Origin: Streptomyces katrae
Lineage (GTDB): Bacteria; Actinomycetota; Actinomycetes; Streptomycetales; Streptomycetaceae
DNA: 64,000 nt
Assembly: GCF_000717655.1 (NCBI RefSeq)
Contig: NZ_JNZY01000002.1
Location: forward strand, 310,001-374,000
Direction of reading: 5' to 3'
This document shows positions 48,788 through 56,802 of the stretch, piece after piece. A model generated the notes under the pieces. The model searched no databases and had not been told where the DNA came from. It saw nothing but the letters and a program-made list of their open reading frames with translations. Within the stretch, counting starts at the first letter, position 1, and each line of letters begins with the position of its first letter. A program made the position numbers and the translations under genes.

Positions 48788-51223
48788 CTAGCCGCGGCCC
48801 CGGAGGGGGAGGCGGGAGAGGAGGGTGGTGGCCCGGGCCAACGGGGGGGCCGTGCGGGCCGTGAAGGCCGACCAGCGGGCCGATGCCGACCAGCGGAGGC
48901 GGACCGCCGAGCGGGGCAGGAGCAGCGCGCGCAGGCGCGAGCCGCGGCTCACCGAGCCCAGGAGGGCCGCGCGGGCCAGCAGGACGTCCGCCGCCAGGGC
49001 CTCGTACGAGACCTCCGCGCCGGGCGGGGCGTACAGCGCCCGCTCCACCGCCCCCGCAACCCGGTGCACCGCATCCGCCGCGTCCCGCTCCAGCCGGCCC
49101 AGTACCACCACACGGCCCGCCGCCCGCCGCGGCGACAGCGCCTCGTCGGGGACGATGCCCACGTCCCACGCCGCGTCACCCAGCTCCTGCCAGGCCGGCA
49201 GCACCGCCCCGCCCGACAGGCGGCGTACACGGAGCCGCCTGCGCCACAGCAGGGGGAGCAGGGGGAGGGCCAGTACGACCGCCAGCGACAGGGTCCACGC
49301 CAGGACCGTGGCCAGCGACGGGCCGCCGCCACCCGACCCCGCGTTCTGCTGCGCCGCCGCAGCCCCGCACTCGCCCAGCTTCTTCAGCTCCGGCGGGCAG
49401 TCCTCGGCCTTCGACGGCGCCGCCGACGGCTGCGCCGCGCCCTGCGAGGGCAGCGCCGCCGGCGCCGACGGCTGGGCCGCCGGGGCCTCGGCCCGGGAGT
49501 AGTCCGGGATCGTGATGCCCTGGCGCGGCGTCGGCTCGAACCGGGTCCAGCCCACGCCCTCGAAGTACAGCTCGGGCCACGCGTGAGCGTCCCGCATCGA
49601 CACGTTCACGCTGCCGTCGGACTGCTTCTCGCCGGGCGTGAACCCCACCGCGACCCGCGCCGGGATCCCGAGCGAGCGCGACATCGCCGCCATCGAGAAC
49701 GCGAAGTGGATGCAGAACCCCTCCTTGTCCGCGAGGAACCTGGCGATGGCCTGCGGCCCCGTACCCGAGGCCACCTTCGTGTCGTAGCGGAATCCACCGT
49801 TCACGGCGAAGTAGTCCTGCAGCTTCACCGCCCGCGTGTAGTCGTCCTTAGAACCCTTCGTGACCTGGCGGGCCGTATCGGCGACCACCGCAGGCAGATT
49901 GTCCGGCAGCTTCGTGTACTCGGCCTTGATCGCCGGATTCGCCTGCGGCGCCGCCTGCAGCTCCACGGCCGTCGGCCGCAGCAGCAGGCTGCGCACCGTG
50001 TACATGGCGCCCTGCACGTTCTGGAACTTGTCCTTGCCCAGCTGGTCCCCGACCAGCGTCCGGCCGGCCGGCTCGAACCGCCACTTGCCGGGGATGTCCA
50101 CGCCCGTCGCCGGGTAGGGCATCGGCAGGTAGCGCTGCGCGTACGTGTCGGCCGCCGAGATGCTCGTCCGTACCTCGGTCCCGGTCGCCCGGACCTGCTC
50201 GCTCAGCCCCGGCGGGGCGGGCAGCCGCTCCGGCACGTCGGTCAGGGCGCGCCCGGAGGCCTCCCATTTGACGCCGTTGAACTCGTCCAGCGCCAGGATC
50301 CGCAGGTACTGCTCGCCGAGCTGCGGGCTGTCCGTGCGGTACTTCAGCACGACCCGGTTGTCCTGCGCGTTCAGGCTGCCCTGCAGGGAGACCAGCGGGT
50401 TGACCGCCGAGATCGTCCCACCGACGCCCGTGCCGCCGCCCTCGGCCTCGCCCTGGGCGCCCAGCAGCCCGCCGCCGAGCGCCGGCAGCGCCGCCGGCAC
50501 CGCCAGCGCGATGCCCAGCGCGACCGCGCCGATCCGCCGCCCGGTGCGTACGGGGGCCAGCGCCCGGCCCGTGCCCGCGCCGCCGCCCCCGTACCCCGAG
50601 GCCGCCGACACCCGCCCGCTCGGGGCCGCGCCGAAGACCCGGCCCCATTGGGCGAGCCGGTCGCGGCCCTCGGCCAGCAGCAGCAACAGGTAGCCGCAGC
50701 CGGCCAGCAGGAAGGAGACCGCGGAGGCCCCGGCGCCGCCGGAGAGCCCCGCGGCGACCGAGTACAGCGCGAGCAGCGGCAGCCCGGCCGCGGCAGCGGT
50801 CCGCAGGGTCACCGCCAGCAGGTCCACCAGCAGCCCGATCACCAGCACCCCGGCCAGCAGCAGCAGCCGGATGCCGTCCGTCAGCGGCGCCGGGATCGCG
50901 AACTCGCCCACGTCCAGGACGCCCCGCCGGAACAGGGCGCCGAAGTCCGTCACCAGATAGGCCATCGGGCCGGTCCCGGTGGATTCGCCCTTGCCCGCGA
51001 ACAGGAACATCAGCACCAGCAGCGAGACCAGCACCTGCGAGGCCACCGTGAGCGTGCGCCCCAGCGGCACCCGCCGGGCCCCGGCCCCCACCCCGCTCTG
51101 CACGGCCAGCAGCACCGCAGCCTGCAGCAGCCAGCCCGCCGAGTCCACCAGCGAGGCCAGCGACCACGAGGTGAGCAGGGTCGCCAGCATCGCGAAGAGC
51201 GTCACGCGCGCTCGCCCGCTCAT
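48788..51223 (-). CDS. Transglutaminase-like membrane protein (TgpA type)
   Basis: This 811-residue protein has about six N-terminal transmembrane helices, an external transglutaminase-like domain with the catalytic Cys in KEGFCIHFAFSMA, the His in RDAHAWPELYFE and an Asp after it, one more helix (LAWTLSLAVVLALPLLPLLW) and a cytoplasmic tail. It is the last gene of MoxR-DUF58-transglutaminase, a trio common in bacteria. The trio is thought to act as a chaperone/protease-like or crosslinking system at the membrane, but its substrate is unknown. ATG 51223 overlaps the DUF58 stop (ATGA). Confidence 0.88.
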   Translation of the reverse strand: MSGRARVTLFAMLATLLTSWSLASLVDSAGWLLQAAVLLAVQSGVGAGARRVPLGRTLTVASQVLVSLLVLMFLFAGKGESTGTGPMAYLVTDFGALFRRGVLDVGEFAIPAPLTDGIRLLLLAGVLVIGLLVDLLAVTLRTAAAAGLPLLALYSVAAGLSGGAGASAVSFLLAGCGYLLLLLAEGRDRLAQWGRVFGAAPSGRVSAASGYGGGGAGTGRALAPVRTGRRIGAVALGIALAVPAALPALGGGLLGAQGEAEGGGTGVGGTISAVNPLVSLQGSLNAQDNRVVLKYRTDSPQLGEQYLRILALDEFNGVKWEASGRALTDVPERLPAPPGLSEQVRATGTEVRTSISAADTYAQRYLPMPYPATGVDIPGKWRFEPAGRTLVGDQLGKDKFQNVQGAMYTVRSLLLRPTAVELQAAPQANPAIKAEYTKLPDNLPAVVADTARQVTKGSKDDYTRAVKLQDYFAVNGGFRYDTKVASGTGPQAIARFLADKEGFCIHFAFSMAAMSRSLGIPARVAVGFTPGEKQSDGSVNVSMRDAHAWPELYFEGVGWTRFEPTPRQGITIPDYSRAEAPAAQPSAPAALPSQGAAQPSAAPSKAEDCPPELKKLGECGAAAAQQNAGSGGGGPSLATVLAWTLSLAVVLALPLLPLLWRRRLRVRRLSGGAVLPAWQELGDAAWDVGIVPDEALSPRRAAGRVVVLGRLERDAADAVHRVAGAVERALYAPPGAEVSYEALAADVLLARAALLGSVSRGSRLRALLLPRSAVRLRWSASARWSAFTARTAPPLARATTLLSRLPLRGRG

Positions 51224-52584
51224 CCCCAGCCTCCGGAAGTACCCGTGCCGAGCGGAGCGTTCCCGGCCTGCCGCCACAGCTCCCCGAACGCCACCCCGGG
51301 CGGCGCGGCCAGCGCCGTCCAGCCCGCGTCGCGCAGCCTGCGCACCCGCGGCTCCACGCGCGAAGGCCGCCCGGACCAGAGCGCGGAGTCCAGTACGAAG
51401 GCCACCGCGCCGCCGCAGCGCACGCGCATCTTGGCCGCCAGTTCCGTCTGTACGTCGTCCAGGTCCCCGAAGAAGGCGATGAGGAGCCCGTCACCGCCGG
51501 CTCCGCCGAAGCCCCCGCCCGCGCCGCCGCCGCGCACCGCGTCGTACGCGCGCGAGAGGCCGGCTCCGTCGGAGTGCCCGACGACCGCGAGGGTGTCCAT
51601 CATCAGCCCGGCCGCCTCCGCGGACTCCTGCCCGCCGGAGGAGAAACCGCCGCCGTCGCCGGGCACCGAGGTCCCGGTGTCCGTCAGCAGCCGGACCGAG
51701 AACCCCTGCTCGAGCAGGTGCACCAGGGACGAGGCCGCCCCGGACACCGCCCACTCGAACGCGGAGTCCGGTCCGGCGCCCTCGAAGGCGACGCCGCGGG
51801 TGTCCAGCAGGACCGTGGCCCTGCTGCGCTGCGGCTGCTCCTCGCGGCGCACCATCAGTTCGCCGTAGCGGGCGGTGGAGCGCCAGTGCACCCGGCGCAG
51901 GTCGTCGCCGCGCCGGTAGCCGCGCGGGATCACGTCGTCGTCGCCGGCCAGGGCCAGCGAGCGGCGGCTGCCGTCGCCGTAGCCGGAGGTCTCGCCGGTC
52001 AGCCGGACCGCGGGCAGCACCTCGGTGCGCGGGATCACGGTGAGGGTGTCGTACGTACTGAACGAGCGGGTCAGCTCGACCAGCCCGAAGGGGTCGGTCA
52101 GCCGCAGCTGGAGCGGACCCAGCGGGTAGCGGCCGCGCAAGTCGGAGCGGACCCGGTAGGAGACCTCGCGGCGCCCGCCGGGCTCGACCCGGTCCAGGAC
52201 GAAGCGGGGCCGGGGGCCGAGCACGTACGGCACCCGGTCCTGGAGCATCAGCAGTCCGGTGGGCAGCCGGGAGACGTTCTCCATGCGCAGTTGGACCCGG
52301 GCCTCGGAGCCCGCGGCCACCCGCATCGGGGTCAGCCGGCGGGTGCCGGAGACCCGGTGGCGGGTGCGGTGCAGCGCGAGGACGCAGACCAGCGGCAGCG
52401 CGGCGAGCAGCAGCCCGACCCGGAGCAGTTCGCCCTGGCCGAGTACGTACGCGCACAGGGCGGCGGCGACCCCGGCGGCCAGGAAGGACCGGCCGCGGGT
52501 GGTCAGCCCCGCCAGCGAGGCGCGCAGCCCGCCGGACGCGCCCCGGCCCTCGCCGCCGGCGCCGCGCGGGGCACCGGCGCTCAT
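51220..52584 (-). CDS. DUF58 domain protein
   Basis: This 454-residue protein has two N-terminal transmembrane helices (FLAAGVAAALCAYVLG and LLRVGLLLAALPLVCVLAL) and the DUF58 core VIPRGYRRGDDLRRVHWRSTARYGELMVRREE. That core is followed by a von Willebrand A-like fold whose metal site begins VLLDTRG. DUF58 proteins usually act with MoxR ATPases, as here. ATG 52584 overlaps the last base of the moxR stop (TGATG), so the genes are translationally coupled. A central partner of the trio, with unknown target. Confidence 0.9.
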   Translation of the reverse strand: MSAGAPRGAGGEGRGASGGLRASLAGLTTRGRSFLAAGVAAALCAYVLGQGELLRVGLLLAALPLVCVLALHRTRHRVSGTRRLTPMRVAAGSEARVQLRMENVSRLPTGLLMLQDRVPYVLGPRPRFVLDRVEPGGRREVSYRVRSDLRGRYPLGPLQLRLTDPFGLVELTRSFSTYDTLTVIPRTEVLPAVRLTGETSGYGDGSRRSLALAGDDDVIPRGYRRGDDLRRVHWRSTARYGELMVRREEQPQRSRATVLLDTRGVAFEGAGPDSAFEWAVSGAASSLVHLLEQGFSVRLLTDTGTSVPGDGGGFSSGGQESAEAAGLMMDTLAVVGHSDGAGLSRAYDAVRGGGAGGGFGGAGGDGLLIAFFGDLDDVQTELAAKMRVRCGGAVAFVLDSALWSGRPSRVEPRVRRLRDAGWTALAAPPGVAFGELWRQAGNAPLGTGTSGGWG

Positions 52585-53594
52585 CAGAAGCTCCGGATGC
52601 CCGCGCCGGGCGGCATCTCGCCGCGGACGTGCGCGGCGGGGACGGGGGTGCGCTGGAGGATGTCGTGGACGACCTGCTCGGCGGTGCGCCGGCCCAGCTG
52701 GGCCTGCGCGGTGGGCAGCAGCCGGTGCGCGAGGACGGGGGCGGCCAGCGCCTGCACGTCGTCGGGCAGCACGTACTCCCGGCCGGACAGGGCGGCCGAG
52801 GCCTTCACGGCGCGCAGCAGGTGGAGCGTGGCACGGGGGGAGGCGCCCAGGCGCAGGTCCGGGTGGCTGCGGGTGGCGGCGACCAGGTCGACGACGTAGC
52901 GGCGGACGGGCTCGGCGACGTAGACCTCGCGCACGGCCTCTATCAGCTTGACGATGTCGTGGGCGTGCGCGACGGCCTGGAGGTCGTCGAGCGGGGAGAT
53001 CCCGCCGTGCACGTCGAGCATCTGGAGCTCGGCCTCGGCGCTCGGGTAGCCGACGGAGACGCGGGCCATGAAGCGGTCGCGCTGGGCCTCGGGGAGGGGG
53101 TAGGTTCCCTCCATCTCCACCGGGTTCTGGGTGGCGACCACCATGAACGGGCTCGGCAGCGTGTACGTCGTGCCGTCGATGGTGACCTGGCGCTCCTCCA
53201 TCGACTCCAGCAGCGCGGACTGCGTCTTCGGCGAGGCACGGTTGATCTCGTCGCCGATGACGATCTGCGCGAAGATCGCGCCCGGCTTGAACTCGAACTC
53301 GCGGCGCTGCTGGTCGTAGATGCTGACACCGGTGATGTCGGAGGGCAGCAGGTCCGGCGTGAACTGGATGCGCTGCACCGAGCAGTCGATGGACTTCGCG
53401 AGCGTCTTGGCGAGCATCGTCTTGCCGACGCCGGGGACGTCCTCGATGAGCAGGTGCCCCTCGGCGAGCAGCACGGTCAGCGCGATGCGTACGACCTCGG
53501 GCTTGCCCTCGATCACGCTCTCGACCGAGCGGCGCACCCGCTCCGCGGTGCTCGTCAGATCTGCGAGGCTCGCTCGGTCGTCATACGTCGTCAC
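52584..53594 (-). CDS. MoxR-family AAA+ ATPase
   Basis: This 336-residue ATPase has Walker A EDVPGVGKTMLAKTLA, Walker B VIGDEINRASPKTQ with catalytic Asp-Glu, sensor ATQNPVEMEGTYPLPEAQRDRF, and a C-terminal helical lid. MoxR proteins act as chaperones that activate partner proteins containing VWA domains, here probably the DUF58 protein. GTG 53594 is chosen because GAGGAG lies 7 nt before it; an upstream in-frame start reaches almost to the carbonic anhydrase stop and was rejected. It heads MoxR-DUF58-transglutaminase. Confidence 0.93.
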   Translation of the reverse strand: MTTYDDRASLADLTSTAERVRRSVESVIEGKPEVVRIALTVLLAEGHLLIEDVPGVGKTMLAKTLAKSIDCSVQRIQFTPDLLPSDITGVSIYDQQRREFEFKPGAIFAQIVIGDEINRASPKTQSALLESMEERQVTIDGTTYTLPSPFMVVATQNPVEMEGTYPLPEAQRDRFMARVSVGYPSAEAELQMLDVHGGISPLDDLQAVAHAHDIVKLIEAVREVYVAEPVRRYVVDLVAATRSHPDLRLGASPRATLHLLRAVKASAALSGREYVLPDDVQALAAPVLAHRLLPTAQAQLGRRTAEQVVHDILQRTPVPAAHVRGEMPPGAGIRSF

Positions 53595-53729
53595 CTGGTT
53601 CTCCTCGGCCCTTTCTGCAGGGCCGACGCCCTCGGCGCACTCCGGCCCACCCCGACACGGACGCCGGCCCGGACGGTTTTCCGGGCGGCGTCTTCCGGCA
53701 TTCTTGACGGCGTTGTGGCCTTGTGTCAC

Positions 53730-54281
53730 TCACGAGGCGGGATCGATCTCCCTCAGGAGTCCGGTGTGCACGTCGAAGACGAAGCCTCGCACATCGTCGC
53801 GGTGCGGCAGGAAGGGGTTCGTCCGGACCCGCTGCATGGACTGGCGGACGTCCTGGTCCACGTCCCGGAAGGCCTCGACGGCCCAGGCGGGGCGCTGGCC
53901 GACCTCGTCCTCGAGCTCGTGCCGGAAGTCCTCGGTCAGGCTTTCGAGGCCGCATCCGGTGTGGTGGATCAGTATCACCGTGCGGGTGCCGAGTGCCCGC
54001 TGGCTGATGGTGAGCGAGCGGATGGTGTCGTCGGTGACCACGCCGCCCGCGTTGCGGATCGTGTGACAGTCGCCGAGCTCCAGGCCGAGGGCCTTGTGCA
54101 GGTCGAGTCGGGCGTCCATGCAGGCCACGACGGCCACGTGCAGGACGGGGCGGGCGTCCATGCCAGGGTCGGTGAATTCCGCGGCGTACTCCCGGTTCGC
54201 CGCGACCAGCCGGTCCGTGACGGAGCCGCCGCTGGATGCCTGGGGGGTGGTCTCTGCGGGCAGGGATGCGGAAGTCGTCAT
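53730..54281 (-). CDS. Beta-class carbonic anhydrase
   Basis: This 183-residue enzyme interconverts carbon dioxide and bicarbonate. Zinc ligands are Cys54 (ACMDARLD), His107 and Cys110 (HHTGCGLE), and the Asp56-Arg58 dyad is present, as in beta carbonic anhydrases. Length matches the family's smaller members. ATG 54281 was preferred over the upstream ATG because TACCGT stands 7 nt before it. It is probably separate from MoxR, whose start lies 136 bp downstream of its stop. Confidence 0.93.
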   Translation of the reverse strand: MTTSASLPAETTPQASSGGSVTDRLVAANREYAAEFTDPGMDARPVLHVAVVACMDARLDLHKALGLELGDCHTIRNAGGVVTDDTIRSLTISQRALGTRTVILIHHTGCGLESLTEDFRHELEDEVGQRPAWAVEAFRDVDQDVRQSMQRVRTNPFLPHRDDVRGFVFDVHTGLLREIDPAS

Positions 54282-54288
54282 GCATACG

Positions 54289-54294
54289 ACGGTA
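54289..54294 (-). promoter_or_regulatory. -10 element of the leaderless carbonic anhydrase promoter
   Basis: TACCGT on the minus strand, 7 nt before ATG 54281. Confidence 0.55.
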
Positions 54295-54456
54295 GTGGTC
54301 ACCGCAGGTAAAGGCATGGAGTGAGAGGGGACAAAGAAGGTCAACCAGCCTTGTTGTGAGCTAACCCACAGGAGTGAGGCGAGGGCGGCCGTTCAGGTGA
54401 TTCGCGGCTTTTGGGGGTTCCGTACGAGAGGGGCGCACGGCGCGCGGGGCGGTTCG

Positions 54457-54484
54457 TTGACCGCGGCGACCGTTGCACTAAAGT
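54457..54484 (+). promoter_or_regulatory. Promoter of the dcw cluster
   Basis: TTGACC (54457-54462), 16 nt, TAAAGT (54479-54484): a near-consensus principal-sigma promoter. It gives a leader of roughly 135 nt before rsmH, with several G/C-rich hairpins (for example around 54493-54530 and GCGCGGCG/TGCCGCGC near 54585-54607). The rest of 54282-54625 holds no gene; I see no mraZ. Confidence 0.7.
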
Positions 54485-54625
54485 GACGCGAACCGGCCGG
54501 AGCCCGGCCCTGACCGGCCGCCCGGTCTCTTACGACCTGGGGAGCAACAGCGCCCGGCGTCGCCAGTAACACTCCGCGTGCGCGGCGCGGCGTATGCCTG
54601 CCGCGCCGTTATCTGAGAGGGCGCT

Positions 54626-55585
54626 TTGACTAGCGAGTCCCGACATGTCCCGGTGATGCTCCAGCGGTGCCTGGACCTGTTGGCCCCGGCGCTGGAGAGG
54701 CCCGGGGCCGTCGTCGTCGACTGCACCCTCGGCCTCGGCGGCCACAGCGAGGCCCTGCTGACCCGGTTCCCCGAGGCGCACCTGATCGGCCTCGACCGCG
54801 ACAAGGAGGCCCTGCGGCTCTCTGGCGAGCGGCTCGCCCCCTTCGGCGACCGGGCCACCCTGGTCCACGCGATCTACGCCGACCTCGCGGAGGTCCTGGA
54901 CGGCCTGGGCATCCCTGCCGTCCAGGGCATCCTCTTCGACCTGGGCGTCTCCTCCATGCAGCTGGACGAGGCCGACCGCGGGTTCGCGTACGCGCAGGAC
55001 GCGCCGCTGGACATGCGGATGGACCAGACGACCGGCATCAGCGCCGCGGAGGTCCTCAACACGTACGCGCCCGGAGAGCTGGTACGGATCCTGCGCCAGT
55101 ACGGCGAGGAGAAGCAGGCCAAGCGGATCGTGTCGGCGATCGTGCGCGAGCGGGAGAAGGAGCCCTTCAGCAACAGCGCGCGGCTGGTCGAGCTGATCCG
55201 GGACGCGCTGCCGCAGGCGGCGAAGCGGACGGGCGGCAACCCGGCCAAGCGGACGTTCCAGGCGCTGCGGATCGAGGTCAACGGCGAGCTGTCGGGTCTG
55301 GAGCGGGCGATCCCGGCGGCGGTGGACCGGATCGCGGTGGGCGGCCGGATCGCGGTGCTCTCGTACCACTCGCTGGAGGACCGGCTCGTCAAGCAGGTCT
55401 TCGCGGCGGGCGCGGCCTCGACGGCCCCGCCCGGGCTGCCGGTGGTCCCGGAGAAGTACCAGCCCAAGCTGAAGCTGCTCACCCGTGGCGCGGAGCTGCC
55501 CACGGAGGAGGAGATCGCCGAGAACCGGCGGGCCGCTCCGGCCCGCTTCCGCGGAGTCGAGCGCATCCGGGAGGCGCGGCTGTGA
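54626..55585 (+). CDS. rsmH: 16S rRNA m4C1402 methyltransferase
   Basis: This 319-residue SAM-dependent enzyme (formerly MraW) methylates N4 of C1402 in 16S rRNA. It begins [15 protein letters not shown] and has the SAM motif [26 protein letters not shown] and the C-terminal [16 protein letters not shown] 54626 is used, with GAGAGG 5 nt upstream. It is the first gene of the division/cell-wall cluster and overlaps ftsL by 4 bp. Confidence 0.95.
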   Translation: MTSESRHVPVMLQRCLDLLAPALERPGAVVVDCTLGLGGHSEALLTRFPEAHLIGLDRDKEALRLSGERLAPFGDRATLVHAIYADLAEVLDGLGIPAVQGILFDLGVSSMQLDEADRGFAYAQDAPLDMRMDQTTGISAAEVLNTYAPGELVRILRQYGEEKQAKRIVSAIVREREKEPFSNSARLVELIRDALPQAAKRTGGNPAKRTFQALRIEVNGELSGLERAIPAAVDRIAVGGRIAVLSYHSLEDRLVKQVFAAGAASTAPPGLPVVPEKYQPKLKLLTRGAELPTEEEIAENRRAAPARFRGVERIREARL

Positions 55586-56289
55586 GCAAAGCCGGGGGAC
55601 TGGGGCGGCTGCGGGGCGGCCCTCCGGGGCAGGCGGCGCGGACGCCGTTCGTCCTGCTGGTGGTGGCGCTGCTCGCAGGCGGGCTGATCAGCCTGCTGCT
55701 CCTGAACTCGGCGCTCAACCAGGGCTCCTTCCAGCTGAGCAAGCTGAAGAAGGAGACGACCGCGCTCACGGACGAGGAGCAGGCGCTGCAGCGGGACGTG
55801 GACGGGTACTCGGCGCCCGACGCGCTGCAGCGGCGGGCGCACGAACTGGGCCTGGTCCCGGGGGGCAGCCCGGTCTTCATCGGCCCGGACGGCAAGGTCA
55901 CGGGCGCGGCGGCAGCAGCGGAGCCCCCGCCCCCGTCGGCCACCCCGGCCCCGGCCGGCGCACCGCCCGGCACCGCAGGCCCCGCCCCGGCCGCCACCCC
56001 GGGCCCGGCCTCAGGCGGCACCCAGGGCCCCGCCCAGACGGCCGGCCCGGGCTCTGCCCAGGCCGCCCCCCAGGGCTCCGCCCAAGGCGGCCCCCAGAGC
56101 TCCGCCCAAGGCGGCCCCCAGGGCTCGGCCTCGGGCGGTGTCCCGGGCTCCGGCCAGCCGGGCGGCTCCGTCGGCGGCCCGGCCGACACCGCGGGCTCCG
56201 CCCCGGCCGGGGGGCCGGCGGGCGCACCGCAGACCGGCCGGTCCGTACCCGGCGGAGCCCCTCAGTCCAACCCGACCCCCGGAAGGTGA
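55582..56289 (+). CDS. ftsL: Cell division protein FtsL with long low-complexity tail
   Basis: This 235-residue bitopic protein has a basic N-terminus, one transmembrane helix ([21 protein letters not shown]) and an external coiled coil ([23 protein letters not shown]), typical of FtsL, which works with DivIC/FtsQ in septal wall synthesis. After about residue 100 comes an unusual Pro/Ala/Gly/Gln tail of about 130 residues with [12 protein letters not shown] repeats (24-bp units at 56076-56099 and 56100-56123). GTG 55582 overlaps the rsmH stop. Identity rests mainly on position and topology. Confidence 0.85.
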   Translation: MSKAGGLGRLRGGPPGQAARTPFVLLVVALLAGGLISLLLLNSALNQGSFQLSKLKKETTALTDEEQALQRDVDGYSAPDALQRRAHELGLVPGGSPVFIGPDGKVTGAAAAAEPPPPSATPAPAGAPPGTAGPAPAATPGPASGGTQGPAQTAGPGSAQAAPQGSAQGGPQSSAQGGPQGSASGGVPGSGQPGGSVGGPADTAGSAPAGGPAGAPQTGRSVPGGAPQSNPTPGR

Positions 56290-56802
56290 CGTCGTGACGC
56301 GGACCCTCCCCCAGCTCCCGCCGGGGGCACCCCAGGCGGGACCCTCTCCCTGCACCGGATCGCCGGCCCCGGCCAGGCCCGGCGGGCTGCCGCCGCGCGG
56401 GGCACGGGCCGTCCCCTGCCCGCCCTTCCACCGTTCCCCGGGCTCCGCCCCGGCCCCGCAGGGGCACGCCGCCGCGGGCAGGGGCCGCCCCCCGCACCCC
56501 CGCGCCTCGAACGCCGGCGGGGCCGAAGCTGCCCTCCGGGCGACGCGGCCCGCCGTACGTCCGGGTGCCGGGTACGTCGCGCACGGGTGTGGCGCCGCCG
56601 AAGCCGCCCGCCGGGCGACCCGGCCCACCGGGCCGCAGCCGGCCATGCGGAGCCCGAGGGCCGTCCGGCGCTGCCGAGCCATCCGGCACGGCCGGCCGGA
56701 TCCGGCCTCGCCGGCGATCGGGGCGCGGGGGCGGGGATGGAGCCCCGGGGGTGGTCGGGCCTGGCCGGGCCCGGCGGCGGTACGGACCCGCGGGGTGGTG
56801 AC
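56290..56802. repeat. Repeat-like GC-rich DNA between ftsL and ftsI
   Basis: A 513-bp stretch breaks the otherwise overlapping dcw genes. It contains the palindromic element variant CCTCCCCCAGCTCCCGCC with GGGGGCACCCC (56305-56335). It also has GCCCTTCCACCGTTCC with GGGCTCCGCCCCGG (about 56427-56457; nearly the same at 33362-33393) and CCTCGAACGCCGGCGGGGC (about 56506-56524; cf. 17786-17801 reversed). An in-frame GTG at 56587 would extend ftsI by 72 low-complexity residues, and a separate open frame (56294-56806) is probably not a gene. Confidence 0.65.

Noticed and set aside
48589..48864. Open frame starting MSTRADG after the MacR-type site
   Set aside because: Low-complexity Pro/Gly/Arg sequence running into the antisense of the transglutaminase gene; no ribosome site or motif.
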